Shown: positions 1-9,183, counted from the stretch's first letter. The stretch: 64,000 nt of DNA from DAIDKA01 sp963726995 (GCA_963726995.1 CAVSEP010000005.1:310001-374000); one strand, 5' to 3'. Numbers and translations: made by a program. The notes: generated by a model not told the origin, from the letters alone.

Positions 1-628
1 TCAGCAGCATGATGAGGAAGATGGCGGCCGGGATGACCTGCATCCAGAACATCCAGCGCCAGGCCGGATATCCCAGCCACAGCGTGCCGGTGGAGCCGCC
101 GGAGACCTTGGCCAGCACGTAGTTGGCCAGGAAGGCGCCGGTAAGGCCGGTGATGATCATGACCTGCTGCAGGCTCGCCAGCTTGCCGCGCGAGCGCGCC
201 GGGGTGACCTCGCTGATGTAGGCCGGACACAGCACGCTGGCCGCGCCCACGCCCAGACCGCCGATGAAGCGGGCCAGGATGAACACGATGGAGGAGGGGG
301 CATCGCCCGCCGCCAGGGCGCTCACCACGAACAGGATGGCGGCGATGATCATGACGGTGCGCCGTCCGATCAGGTCGGCAAGCCGCCCGGCGATGAAGGC
401 GCCCACCGCGCAGCCCACCAGGATGGCAGCGACATTGAAGCCGGTCTCGAACTTGCTGAGCGAGAAGGCCTGCTGCAGGCCGTCCTGCGTGCCATTGATG
501 ACACCGCTGTCGTAGCCGAACATGAAGCCGCCGATGGTGGCCACGGCCACGATGGCGAACACAAACAGCATGTTGGCGGTCGCCGTATCGGCGTACCCCG
601 GCGTCGAGTCGTTGGAACCCGCGTGCAT
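1..628 (-). CDS. Sugar-porter MFS transporter, probably xylose:H+ symporter (3' part outside the window)
   Basis: Membrane transporter of the major facilitator sugar-porter family (XylE/AraE/GLUT type). About 209 N-terminal residues are visible and the gene runs off the window's left edge. The translation shows TM1 with GGFMFGYDSGVI, the loop motif GRLADLIGRR after TM2, and the family signature around RFIGGLGVGAAS...PAYISEVTPARSRG. These are diagnostic for sugar porters. The gene is divergent from the LacI-type regulator and shares with it a region carrying the operator at 735-748, so it is probably the uptake step for the neighbouring xylose genes. The substrate is inferred from context; another pentose or hexose is possible. 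ATG at 626-628 was chosen as the start because the sugar-porter TM1 follows about 20 residues later. Confidence 0.85.
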   Translation of the reverse strand, partial: MHAGSNDSTPGYADTATANMLFVFAIVAVATIGGFMFGYDSGVINGTQDGLQQAFSLSKFETGFNVAAILVGCAVGAFIAGRLADLIGRRTVMIIAAILFVVSALAAGDAPSSIVFILARFIGGLGVGAASVLCPAYISEVTPARSRGKLASLQQVMIITGLTGAFLANYVLAKVSGGSTGTLWLGYPAWRWMFWMQVIPAAIFLIMLL

Positions 629-734
629 AAACCCCCCTCGCTACGTTTTTTTAGGCTCGAACTTCAGTCTATCTTCACATGTAAGCGGCTGTTGCTTGCC
701 CGTTGCGGCCGCAACAGTGCTGCATTTTTTGCGC

Positions 735-748
735 TGATAGCGCTACCA
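735..748. promoter_or_regulatory. LacI-family operator, copy 1
   Basis: TGATAGCGCTACCA is an inverted repeat around a central CG with one mismatch. Central-CG palindromes of this form are the usual operators of LacI-family repressors. It lies between the divergent transporter and regulator genes and matches 13 of 14 positions of the second copy at 1922-1935. It is probably bound by the LacI-type protein at 836-1873, controlling the transporter and possibly the regulator itself. Confidence 0.7.
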
Positions 749-835
749 TCGATCCTGGTGGACATCTTGTCAAGCGGCGCCGCTGAATTCGCGGGAACTC
801 AAGTATCATGACGGCTTAGGTTATGGGACGGGGCT

Positions 836-1873
836 GTGAAGAAGTCTAAAAGGCGTGGCCGCAACGCGGTAACCATGCACGAAGTGGCCCAGCATGCCGG
901 GGTTTCACCCATGACGGTGTCCCGGGTCATCAGCGGCGACGCGAACGTCAAGCCGGAAACGCGCAAGCGGGTCGATGCGGCGATCAAACATTTCGGCTAT
1001 TCGCCCAATGTCGCGGCACGCAACCTGGCACGGGCCGCCACCGTGCACATCGGGCTGCTGTACAACAATCCCAGCGCCGCCTACATGAACGAACTGCTGG
1101 TCGGCGTGCTGGAACACAGCCGCAAGGCCGGCTGCCAGATCCTGCTGGAAAAGTGCGGTACCCGCGGTGAACGCAGCGCCCTGGAGAAGCTCGTGGCCGA
1201 CGGCGTCGGCGGCATCATTCTGACGCCGCCGCTGTCCGATTCCCGGGTCATGATCGAGGCGCTCAGATCCCAGAACATTCCGTTCGTCGTGGTCGCCACC
1301 GGGGATCCGGAAGGCGGCGGCCTCAGCGTGCACATCGATGAGTTCGAGGCCGCGGCCTCCATGACGCGCTACCTGATTTCCCTGGGACATCGGCGCATCG
1401 GCTTCATTCGCGGCGCCCCCAACCACCGTGCCAGCGCGGAACGCTATTCCGGCTACAAGGCCGCGCTGCGCGAAGCGCAGATTCCGCTGCGCACCGAGTG
1501 GGTCAAACAGGGGTCCTTCACCTACCGCTCGGGTCTGCTGGCCACCGAGCAGCTGCTCACCGCCGCGGAGCGCCCCACCGCCATATTCGCCAGCAACGAC
1601 GACATGGCGGCCGCCGCGGTGTCGGTGGCGCACCGCCTCAACCTGGAGGTGCCGTCCCAGCTGAGTATTGTCGGCTTCGACGACACGCCGCTGGCGACCA
1701 GCATCTGGCCGGCCCTGACCACGGTGCTGCAGCCGGTCGCGGAAATGGCCCGCCAGGCCACCGAACTGCTGCTGGCGGAGGTCCAGGAGCGTCGCGAGGG
1801 CCGCACGCTGGGGCCCCAGCAGCGGATCCTGAAATTCGAACTGGTGAAACGGGACTCGACCGCTGCGGCCTAG
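836..1873 (+). CDS. LacI-family transcriptional regulator of the xylose genes
   Basis: DNA-binding repressor of 345 residues, the usual LacI-family length. The N-terminal helix-turn-helix reads TMHEVAQHAGVSPMTVSRVISG, with the hinge following near residues 50-60 (SPNVAARNLARA). The rest is a periplasmic-binding-protein-like sugar-binding domain (IGLLYNNPSAAYMNELL ... STSNDD-like FASNDDMAAAAVSVAHRL ... GFDDTPLATSIWPALTTV). The start is GTG at 836; the first 12 residues are basic. It sits between two matching palindromic operators, at 735 and 1921, which supports local control of xylose transport and catabolism. The inducer is likely xylose or a xylooligosaccharide by context, not by sequence. 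Confidence 0.92.
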   Translation: MKKSKRRGRNAVTMHEVAQHAGVSPMTVSRVISGDANVKPETRKRVDAAIKHFGYSPNVAARNLARAATVHIGLLYNNPSAAYMNELLVGVLEHSRKAGCQILLEKCGTRGERSALEKLVADGVGGIILTPPLSDSRVMIEALRSQNIPFVVVATGDPEGGGLSVHIDEFEAAASMTRYLISLGHRRIGFIRGAPNHRASAERYSGYKAALREAQIPLRTEWVKQGSFTYRSGLLATEQLLTAAERPTAIFASNDDMAAAAVSVAHRLNLEVPSQLSIVGFDDTPLATSIWPALTTVLQPVAEMARQATELLLAEVQERREGRTLGPQQRILKFELVKRDSTAAA

Positions 1874-1913
1874 AACGCCTGCCGGAGCACGTTGAGATGT
1901 CATCAGCGAGCGC

Positions 1914-1943
1914 TTGCGGAATGGTAGCGCTACCATGTAGACT
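1914..1943 (+). promoter_or_regulatory. Promoter with LacI-type operator in the spacer (xyl operon)
   Basis: A perfect 16-bp palindrome, ATGGTAGCGCTACCAT (1921-1936), lies upstream of the epimerase gene. It sits in the 18-bp gap between a plausible -35 (TTGCGG, 1914-1919) and a plausible -10 (TAGACT, 1938-1943). A bound repressor would block polymerase directly. The operator is clear; the promoter boxes are a weaker reading. Confidence 0.65.
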
Positions 1944-1974
1944 GTGGGCAGTGGCAGAGGGGGGGACGGGTCTC

Positions 1975-2817
1975 ATGGTGCTTCGCAACGCCGACAGCCG
2001 CGTCACGCTGGATGCGGCTCACGGCGGTGGAGTCCGTGAGTTCGTTTGGCGTGGGCTGAACATTTTTCGACCCGCTACCACGAGCGCCGCAACCGATCCG
2101 TTTTCCCTGGGCTGTTTTCCGCTGATCCCGTATGCCAATCGCATCGCCAATGGCCGGTTCACCTTCGATGGCCGTGAAGTGAGCCTGCGTCGCAATTGGG
2201 ACCGCGATCCGCATCCCCTGCATGGCCAGGGTTGGCTCAAGCCCTGGAGCATCAAGCAGGACTCGGCGACCCAGGCCACCATGGAATTGATCGCCGGCGG
2301 CGATGAGTGGCCCTGGCCCTATCGGGCGCTGCAGGAGTTTGCGTTGCTCGCGGACGCGCTGGAAATCCGCCTCAGCGTGCAGAACCTGTCGGGATCGACC
2401 ATGCCGGGAATGCTCGGTCTGCATCCTTATTTTCCCCAGCCGGCCACCGCCTTGGTGCAGGCCCGGGCGCGCACGGTGTGGCTGACGGATGCCCAGTCGC
2501 TGCCGGTGCAGGAGGTGCTCGCCCCGCAGGACTGGTCCTTCGACCGGCCGCGGGCGGCTTCCCGCATCGGCCTGGACCATTGTTTTGACCATTGGGACGG
2601 CATTGCCGTCGTGCGCTGGCCCGACCGGATCCTTAAGATCAGTGCGCCCGGCTGCCCCGCCCTGCACGTCTATACACCGCAGGGCGTGGATTTCTTCTGT
2701 CTTGAGCCGCAGACGGCCGAGGTCGGTGCACTGAATCGGGGTTCGGCTGCCGTCGCGAGTCTCGCTCCGGGCGAGCGCCTGGAGATGAGTGTGAGCTTTT
2801 CGGTGGGACAGGCCTGA
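1975..2817 (+). CDS. Aldose 1-epimerase (mutarotase) family protein
   Basis: Interconverts alpha and beta anomers of aldoses, here probably xylose, feeding xylose isomerase. 280 residues of the GalM-like beta-sandwich fold: FPLIPYANRIANGRF carries the conserved N-R of the sugar site, HPLHGQGW has the catalytic-type His, and GLHPYFP the second conserved His. The distal part has the usual C-terminal Glu/Asp-rich segment (FFCLEPQTAEVGALNRG). The frame is open far upstream, but ATG 1975 was chosen because an earlier ATG (1921) lies inside the operator. It ends one base before xylB starts (2819), so it is the first gene of the operon. Confidence 0.88.
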   Translation: MVLRNADSRVTLDAAHGGGVREFVWRGLNIFRPATTSAATDPFSLGCFPLIPYANRIANGRFTFDGREVSLRRNWDRDPHPLHGQGWLKPWSIKQDSATQATMELIAGGDEWPWPYRALQEFALLADALEIRLSVQNLSGSTMPGMLGLHPYFPQPATALVQARARTVWLTDAQSLPVQEVLAPQDWSFDRPRAASRIGLDHCFDHWDGIAVVRWPDRILKISAPGCPALHVYTPQGVDFFCLEPQTAEVGALNRGSAAVASLAPGERLEMSVSFSVGQA

Positions 2818-2818
2818 C

Positions 2819-4279
2819 ATGTATCTGGGAATCGACCTCGGCACCTCGAGCGTCAAAGCGGTGATCGTGGACGACGCCGAGGCCATCATCGCCCAGGCCA
2901 GCGCGCCGCTGGCCGTATCGCGGCCGCAGCCGCTGTTCTCCGAACAGGATGCCGGCGACTGGTGGCGCGCCGCGGTCGAGGCGATGCTGCGCCTGCCCGC
3001 CGCCGCGCGGGCGCGCGTGCGCGGCATCGGGCTGTCGGGCCAGATGCATGGTGCAACCCTGCTGGATCGCGCCGATGAGCCGCTGCGTCCGGCGATACTG
3101 TGGAATGACGGTCGATCCGCGGCCGAATGCCTGGAGATCGAAGCGCGTGAGCCGCGCTCGCGGGCCATCACCGGCAATATCATGATGCCGGGCTTCACCG
3201 CCCCGAAGCTCAAGTGGGTGGCGCGCCATGAACCGGAGGTGTTCGCGCGCACCGCCACGGTGCTGTTGCCGAAGGACTACTTGCGACTGAAGCTGACCGG
3301 TGAACGGGTGAGCGAAATGTCGGACGCCTCGGGCACCGGCTGGCTGGATGTCGCCAGGCGCGACTGGTCCGATGCCATGCTGGCGGCGACCGGGCTCGCG
3401 CGCGCCAACATGCCGCGGCTGGTGGAAGGCAATGCGGTGTCGGGCCAGCTGACGGCGGCGGTGGCCGAACAGTTGGGTATCAATCGCGTGCCGGTGGCCG
3501 GCGGGGCCGGCGACAATGCGGCCAGCGCCGTGGGCATGGGCATCATCGCGCCCGGCCAGGCCTTCCTCTCGCTGGGCACTTCGGGCGTGCTGTTCGCGGT
3601 GACCGACCAGTTTCGCCCCAATCCGGAGCGCGCCGCGCATGCCTTCTGCCACGCGCTGCCCGGAATCTGGCATCAGATGGCCGTGCTGCTGTCGGCGGCG
3701 AGTTGCCTGGACTGGGCCGCGCAGCTGCTGGGCGCCACCGACCTGCCGCAGCTGGTCGAGACCGCGCAGGCGCGCGGCGTGCGCCGCGAGTCACCCTACT
3801 TCCTGCCGTATCTGTCCGGCGAGCGCACGCCCCACAATGATGCGCGGGCGCGCGGCGTGTTCTTCGGCATCACCCATGAGAGCAGCGCGCCGGACCTGGT
3901 CGCGGCGGTCCTGGAGGGCGTGGCGCTGGCCTTCGCCGACGGCCAGGATGTGCTGCTGGAAAGCGGCGGCCGCATCGATGAAATCAACATGACCGGCGGC
4001 GGCGCGCGCTTGCCCTACTGGGGCGAGCTGCTGGCGGCCGCCTTGAACAAGCCGCTGACCTACCGCGCCGGCAGCGAGATCGGCGCGGCGCTCGGCGCCG
4101 CGCGCCTCGGCCGCCTGGCCGTGACCGGCGAGCCGGCGGCCGCGGTATGCCGGCTGCCGCCCGTCGTGCGGGTGGTGGCGCCGGATCCGCATCTGGCCGC
4201 CTTGCTGGCGCATCGTCGCGGGCATTTCAAGCAACTGTATCGGGACCTCCGCAATCTCTTTCAGGAGTCTGCAGCATGA
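2819..4279 (+). CDS. xylB: Xylulokinase
   Basis: Phosphorylates D-xylulose to xylulose 5-phosphate with ATP in the cytoplasm. 486 residues, normal for FGGY-family xylulokinases. The N-terminal phosphate motif is LGIDLGTSSVKAVIVD, followed by GLSGQMHGATLLD and ILWNDGRSAAEC (substrate-binding segment). The second domain shows GGAGDNAASAVGMGI, SLGTSGVLFAV and the C-terminal adenosine motif NMTGGGARLPYWGELLAAAL. The stop overlaps the xylA start by ATGA, so the two genes are probably translationally coupled. Family and product are clear. Confidence 0.96.
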   Translation: MYLGIDLGTSSVKAVIVDDAEAIIAQASAPLAVSRPQPLFSEQDAGDWWRAAVEAMLRLPAAARARVRGIGLSGQMHGATLLDRADEPLRPAILWNDGRSAAECLEIEAREPRSRAITGNIMMPGFTAPKLKWVARHEPEVFARTATVLLPKDYLRLKLTGERVSEMSDASGTGWLDVARRDWSDAMLAATGLARANMPRLVEGNAVSGQLTAAVAEQLGINRVPVAGGAGDNAASAVGMGIIAPGQAFLSLGTSGVLFAVTDQFRPNPERAAHAFCHALPGIWHQMAVLLSAASCLDWAAQLLGATDLPQLVETAQARGVRRESPYFLPYLSGERTPHNDARARGVFFGITHESSAPDLVAAVLEGVALAFADGQDVLLESGGRIDEINMTGGGARLPYWGELLAAALNKPLTYRAGSEIGAALGAARLGRLAVTGEPAAAVCRLPPVVRVVAPDPHLAALLAHRRGHFKQLYRDLRNLFQESAA

Positions 4280-5592
4280 GCATCTTCTCTAACATTGAAC
4301 CCGTCCGTTTCTTAGGTCCCGATGCCGACAATGAGCTCGCCTACCGCGTCTACGACAAGAACCGCGTGGTGCTCGGCAAGCGCATGGAGGAGTGGCTGAA
4401 GGTTGCGGTGTGCTACTGGCACTCGTTCAACTGGCCCGGCGCGGACATATTCGGCGCCGGCACGCTGCCGCGGCCCTGGCTGGGGGCCACGATCACCCAG
4501 GCCATGGCCGAAGAGAAGCTCGAGGCGGCCTTTGATTTCATCTCGCGCCTCGGCGTGCCGTACTTCACCTTCCATGACGTCGATGTGATGGCCACCGCGA
4601 CCAACGTCAAGGATCACAACCTCAACCTGCGGCGTATCGAAGAGGCGATCGCCAAGAAGATGGCGGCGACCGGCATCAAGCTGCTGTGGGGCACGGCCAA
4701 TGTGTTCAGCCACCCGCGCTATGCCAGCGGTGCCTCCACCAGCGCCACGCCCGAAGTCTTCGCCTGGGCGGCGGTGCAGGTGCGCGCGGCCCTTGAGATG
4801 ACGCAGCGCTTGGGCGGCGAGAACTACGTGCTGTGGGGCGGCCGCGAAGGCTACGACTCGCTGCTGAACACGGATCTGCGCCGCGAGCTGGACCAGTACG
4901 GAAGATTCCTCTCGATGGTGGTGGACCACAAGCATCGGATCGGCTTCAAGGGAACCATCCTGATCGAGCCCAAGCCCTTCGAGCCCACCAAGCACCAGTA
5001 CGACCATGATTCCGCGGGCGTGTTCGCGTTCCTGGAGAAGTACGGCCTGACCAAGGAGGTCAAGGTCAACATCGAGGTCAACCATGCGACGCTGGCGGGA
5101 CTTGATTTCGAGCACGAGATCGCGGTGGCGCGTGCCTATGGGATCTTCGGTTCCATCGACATGAATCGCGGCGATCCGCGCAACGGCTGGGACACCGACC
5201 AGTTCCCCAACAATGCCCAGGAACTGGTGCCCGCCGTCATGCAGGTGGTGGAAGACGGGGGCTTCGGCACCGGCGGGGTCAACTTCGATGCCAAGCTGCG
5301 TCGCCAGTCGGTGGATCCGCATGACCTGTATATCGCGCATATCGGCGGCATCGACACCATCGCCCGCGCCTTGCTGGCGGCGGCCGATCTGGTCGGCGAC
5401 GCGGCCATCCACAAGCTGCGCGGCGAGCGCTACAAGGGTTGGGACAGTGACCTGGGCCGGCGCATCATGAAGGGCGAGTTCACCCTGGGAGCGCTGGCGG
5501 ATCACGCGGCCGCCCAGAACTTCGATCCGAAGATTCCCTCGGGTCGGCAGGAACTGGCCGAGAGCATCATCGCGCGGCACTGCAAGTACTAG
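4276..5592 (+). CDS. xylA: Xylose isomerase
   Basis: Converts D-xylose to D-xylulose in the cytoplasm using two divalent metal ions. 438 residues, the length of class II xylose isomerases. Visible motifs: YFTFHDVDV (catalytic His region), LWGGREGYDSLLNTD (metal-binding signature), the EPKP segment and NIEVNHATLAGLDFEHE (metal ligands), and GSIDMNRGDPRNGWDTDQFP. The ATG at 4276 overlaps the xylB stop by four bases; a longer in-frame extension lies inside xylB and is rejected. Third gene of the operon after the epimerase and xylB. Confidence 0.97.
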   Translation: MSIFSNIEPVRFLGPDADNELAYRVYDKNRVVLGKRMEEWLKVAVCYWHSFNWPGADIFGAGTLPRPWLGATITQAMAEEKLEAAFDFISRLGVPYFTFHDVDVMATATNVKDHNLNLRRIEEAIAKKMAATGIKLLWGTANVFSHPRYASGASTSATPEVFAWAAVQVRAALEMTQRLGGENYVLWGGREGYDSLLNTDLRRELDQYGRFLSMVVDHKHRIGFKGTILIEPKPFEPTKHQYDHDSAGVFAFLEKYGLTKEVKVNIEVNHATLAGLDFEHEIAVARAYGIFGSIDMNRGDPRNGWDTDQFPNNAQELVPAVMQVVEDGGFGTGGVNFDAKLRRQSVDPHDLYIAHIGGIDTIARALLAAADLVGDAAIHKLRGERYKGWDSDLGRRIMKGEFTLGALADHAAAQNFDPKIPSGRQELAESIIARHCKY

Positions 5593-5628
5593 AATCGGCG
5601 GCTCGGGATTGGCGGGGGAGGGGGAGCA

Positions 5629-8259
5629 ATGAACAGAACAGATGCCACGCGCAGCGCGCGCCGTGGGTTGATCGTAGCGTGCGTATTACTGCCCTTCAGC
5701 AGCGCCCTGCAGGCTGCGGATGCGCCGGCCGCCGCTGCGCCGTACCTGAATCCCACCGCGCCGGTCGCCCAGCGGGTGAGCGATCTGGTCGGCCGCATGA
5801 CGCTGGCGGAGAAGATCTCCCAGTTGAACAACGACGCCCGCGCCATCCCGCGGCTGCAGGTACCGGGCTACAACTACTGGAACGAGGCGCTGCACGGGGT
5901 CGCGCGCGACGGCATCGCCACGGTCTTTCCGCAGGCCATCGGCATCGCCGCCACTTTCGACACCCCGCTGATCAGGCATATGGGCGCCGACATCGCCCAG
6001 GAGGCCCGGGCCAAGTACGACCTGGCGCGCCAGAGCGGGGACCCGAAGCTGTACCAGGGTTTGAGCTTCTTCTCGCCCAACATCAATATCTTCCGCGACC
6101 CGCGCTGGGGCCGCGGCCAGGAGACCTACGGCGAGGATCCGTTCCTGACCGGACAGGTCGCGGTGGCCTTCATCACCGGCATGCAAGGTCCCGACCCCGC
6201 TCATCCGGTCGTGACCACCACGGCCAAGCACTTCGCGGTGCACAGCGGGCCGGAGCTGCTGCGGCACGGGTTTGATGCCCGGCCCTCGCCGCATGATCTA
6301 TGGGATACCTATTTTCCGGCCTTTCGCTCGGCCGTGGTCGACGGCCATGCGGCCTCCGTGATGTGCGTGTACAACGCGGTCGACGGCATTCCGGGCTGCG
6401 CCAGCCCCTTTCTGCTGCAGAAGACGCTGCGCGACACCTGGGGCTTCAAGGGCTTCGTGGTGTCCGACTGCAATGCCGTGAACAACATCCACGACGGCCA
6501 CCACTACGTGGATTCCGAGGCCGCCGCCGCCGCCGCCGCCCTCAAGGCCGGCATGGACAATGAGTGCACGGTGAAATTCGGGCCCCATGAGGAGGACTAC
6601 GCCAAGTATGCCGATGCGCTCAAGCAGGGGCTGATCAGCGAGGCCGACATCAACCGCGGCGTGGCCCGCGCGCTGACCGTGCGCTTTGAGCTGGGCCTGT
6701 TCGATCCGCCGGATGCGGCGCGCAACGTGCCGCTCGCGGCCGTCGACAGCCCGGCACATCGGCAGCGCGCCCTGCAGGTGGCCCGCGAAAGCATGGTGCT
6801 GCTGAAGAACAACGGCATCCTGCCGCTCGCCCAGCCGCCGAAGCACATTGCGGTCATCGGCCCGCTGGCCGACAGCGTGCGCATGCTCGAGGGCAACTAC
6901 AACGGCACGCCATCGCGCGTGACGACCATCGTGGATGGCATCCGCCGGCAGTTCCCGGGCTCGCAGGTCGTGTTCGAACCCGGCACCGGAGAGTTCCTGC
7001 GCGAGCCCATGCCGGTGCCGACCGCGGTCCTGTCGACGGATGACGGCAAGCCCGGCCTGACCCTGCAGTACTTCGATACGCCGGAACGCAACGGCAAGCC
7101 CCTGCTGACCCGCATCGAAGCGGTGGTGAACCTGGACAGCAGCGGCGATGCGGGCCTGAAGTACGCCCGCTGGCATGGCTGGCTGACGCCCGCGGTGTCC
7201 GGCGACTACACCCTGGGTGTCGAGGGCGAGGCCAATCAGATCTACCTGGACGGCAAGCTGATCGTCGACGGCAAGCAGCATGGCACGACGCTGCCGGGCT
7301 TTGCGGCGCTGCATCTGGAACAGGGTCATCGCTATGCCATCATCGTGGACAACGCCGCCTCCCTGTCGCGCAGCGTGCGCCTGGTGTGGGTGCGCAAGGA
7401 TCCGCAGGCCCCGGCACGGGCCCTCGCCGCCGCGCGCGCGGCGGATGTGGTCATTGCCGCGGTAGGCATCACCGCGGACCTGGAGGGCGAGGAGTCCCCG
7501 CTCGCCATACCCGGCTTCAAGGGTGGGGATAGGACCAGCCTGGACCTGCCCGCCGAAGAGCAGCAACTGGTCGAGAACCTGAAAGCCACCGGCAAACCGC
7601 TGATCGTGGTGCTGGTCAGCGGCAGCGGACTGGCGGTCAACTGGATGCAGGCCAATGCGGATGCCATCCTGCAGGCCTGGTATCCGGGTGAGGAGGGCGG
7701 CACGGCGGTGGCGCAGACGCTCTCCGGCCGCAACAATCCCGGCGGACGCCTGCCGGTCACCTTCTACAAGAGTGTCGATGACCTGCCGGACTTCGCCGAC
7801 TATTCCATGAAGAACCGGACGTACCGGTATTTCAAGGGACCGGTGCTGTATCCCTTCGGCTTCGGTCTGAGCTACTCGACCTTCAAGTACGAGAATCTGG
7901 CGTTGTCCTCCGCGACACTGGTGGCGGGCAAGCCCCTGGATGTACGGGTGCGGGTCGCCAACACCAGCCAGCGCGACGGTGACGAAGTGGCGCAGCTGTA
8001 CCTGCAGTTCGGCGGTGCGGCCGGAGCGCCCGCACGGGCGCTGCGGGCATTTCAGAGAGTGCACCTGAAGGCCGGCGAGTCGCGGGATTTGCGCTTCACG
8101 CTCTCGCCCAGGCAGTTGAGTCACATCAATGACGCCGGCCAGGCGGTGATCACGGCAGGCAGCTATGAGGTCAGTGTCGGCAGCGGTCAGCCGCAGATCA
8201 CGCCCGATGTGATTTCGGCGGCATTGACGGTCCAGGGCGAGCAGCGACTGCCGGACTGA
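5629..8259 (+). CDS. Glycoside hydrolase family 3, secreted beta-xylosidase-like, with PA14 insert
   Basis: Probably cleaves xylooligosaccharides (or beta-glucosides) from the non-reducing end, outside the cytoplasm. 876 residues with a signal peptide (residues 1-29, ending ALQA|AD). Domains in order: GH3 TIM barrel (about 40-370, with RDPRWGRGQETYGEDPFLTG, TAKHFAVHSGPE and the nucleophile region GFVVSDCNAV, Asp about 280); the alpha/beta sandwich domain (about 385-680) interrupted by a PA14-like insert (about 475-590, GLTLQYFDT ... DGKLIVDG); and a C-terminal Fn3-like domain (VRVRVANTSQRDGDEVAQLYL). The AVHSGPE version is typical of GH3 beta-xylosidases. It follows xylA by 36 bp, and (GCC)7 encodes a short Ala run. 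Exact specificity is inferred. Confidence 0.92.
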   Translation: MNRTDATRSARRGLIVACVLLPFSSALQAADAPAAAAPYLNPTAPVAQRVSDLVGRMTLAEKISQLNNDARAIPRLQVPGYNYWNEALHGVARDGIATVFPQAIGIAATFDTPLIRHMGADIAQEARAKYDLARQSGDPKLYQGLSFFSPNINIFRDPRWGRGQETYGEDPFLTGQVAVAFITGMQGPDPAHPVVTTTAKHFAVHSGPELLRHGFDARPSPHDLWDTYFPAFRSAVVDGHAASVMCVYNAVDGIPGCASPFLLQKTLRDTWGFKGFVVSDCNAVNNIHDGHHYVDSEAAAAAAALKAGMDNECTVKFGPHEEDYAKYADALKQGLISEADINRGVARALTVRFELGLFDPPDAARNVPLAAVDSPAHRQRALQVARESMVLLKNNGILPLAQPPKHIAVIGPLADSVRMLEGNYNGTPSRVTTIVDGIRRQFPGSQVVFEPGTGEFLREPMPVPTAVLSTDDGKPGLTLQYFDTPERNGKPLLTRIEAVVNLDSSGDAGLKYARWHGWLTPAVSGDYTLGVEGEANQIYLDGKLIVDGKQHGTTLPGFAALHLEQGHRYAIIVDNAASLSRSVRLVWVRKDPQAPARALAAARAADVVIAAVGITADLEGEESPLAIPGFKGGDRTSLDLPAEEQQLVENLKATGKPLIVVLVSGSGLAVNWMQANADAILQAWYPGEEGGTAVAQTLSGRNNPGGRLPVTFYKSVDDLPDFADYSMKNRTYRYFKGPVLYPFGFGLSYSTFKYENLALSSATLVAGKPLDVRVRVANTSQRDGDEVAQLYLQFGGAAGAPARALRAFQRVHLKAGESRDLRFTLSPRQLSHINDAGQAVITAGSYEVSVGSGQPQITPDVISAALTVQGEQRLPD

Positions 8260-8262
8260 CGC

Positions 8263-9183
8263 GTGATCGTCATCGGCGAGTGCATGCTGGAGCTGACTCG
8301 CGATGCGGATCGCTGGCAGCTGGGCTATGCCGGTGATGCGTTCAACACGGCGCTGTACCTGAGCCGCCTCGGCGTGCCGACGGCCTTCATGACCGCCCTC
8401 GGCGCCGATGCCTTCAGCCAGGAACTACGCGCCGAATGGCAGGCGGACGGCCTGGATACCTCGATGGTGCTGACCGATGCGTCGCGATTGCCCGGGCTGT
8501 ACGCCGTGCGCAATGATGCGGACGGCGAGCGGCACTTCTACTACTGGCGCGACCGCTCGGCCGCCCGCCAGTTGTTTTCCCTGTCCGGCATCGAGGCCGC
8601 CGTGACGCGGGCCCGCGCAGCCCGGCAGCTTTACCTGACCGGCATTACCCTGTCCGTGTTCGGTCACGCCGATCGCGCGCAGCTGAATGGTATCGCCGCG
8701 GCGGTTCGGGCCGGCGGCGGCCAGGTGGTCTTTGATCCGAACTACCGGCCCTCGGGTTGGAACATGGCCGAAGAGGCCCGCGCGGCGATCCGGGCGCTCG
8801 CTCCGTTCGTTTCCCTGGCCATGCCGACCTTCGCGGATGAAGCGACGCTGTTCGGTGATGCCTCACCCACGGTCACGGCAGCGCGCTGGCATGGCTGGGG
8901 CGCCGAGCAGGTGATCGTAAAACTGGGGGCCGAGGGCTGCCTGGTCTCGGACGCCGGCGGCATCGAGGCGGTACCGGCGGTCAAGGTGGACCAGGTGATC
9001 GATACCACCGCCGCCGGCGATGCCTTCAATGCTGGGTTTCTGGCGGCACGGGGCGCGGGGCAGGATCCGGTGCAGGCAGCGCGGGCGGCCAATCGCCTGG
9101 CGGCCCTGGTCATCCAGCATCGCGGTGCGATCCTGCCGCGCGAGCGGACCGCGCAGCTACGGGCACTCCTATCCGCTGAATGA
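8263..9183 (+). CDS. kdgK: PfkB-family sugar kinase, 2-keto-3-deoxygluconate kinase-like
   Basis: Predicted cytoplasmic kinase turning 2-dehydro-3-deoxygluconate into its 6-phosphate. 306 residues. It resembles E. coli KdgK closely from memory: start MIVIGECMLELT, GYAGDAFNTALYLSRLG, RLPGLYAV, FYYWRDRSAARQLF, DPNYRPSGW, the catalytic anion-hole motif DTTAAGDAFNAGFLAAR, and RGAILPRE near the C terminus. The GTG start is 3 bp after the GH3 stop, so it is probably co-transcribed. KDG is not an intermediate of the XylA/XylB route, so either hexuronate or oxidative sugar catabolism is co-regulated, or the substrate has shifted. Confidence 0.85.
   Translation: MIVIGECMLELTRDADRWQLGYAGDAFNTALYLSRLGVPTAFMTALGADAFSQELRAEWQADGLDTSMVLTDASRLPGLYAVRNDADGERHFYYWRDRSAARQLFSLSGIEAAVTRARAARQLYLTGITLSVFGHADRAQLNGIAAAVRAGGGQVVFDPNYRPSGWNMAEEARAAIRALAPFVSLAMPTFADEATLFGDASPTVTAARWHGWGAEQVIVKLGAEGCLVSDAGGIEAVPAVKVDQVIDTTAAGDAFNAGFLAARGAGQDPVQAARAANRLAALVIQHRGAILPRERTAQLRALLSAE

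Noticed and set aside
1498..1974. Long N-terminal extension of the epimerase frame into the regulator gene
   Set aside because: It overlaps the LacI-type gene and the operator; homology begins at the ATG at 1975.
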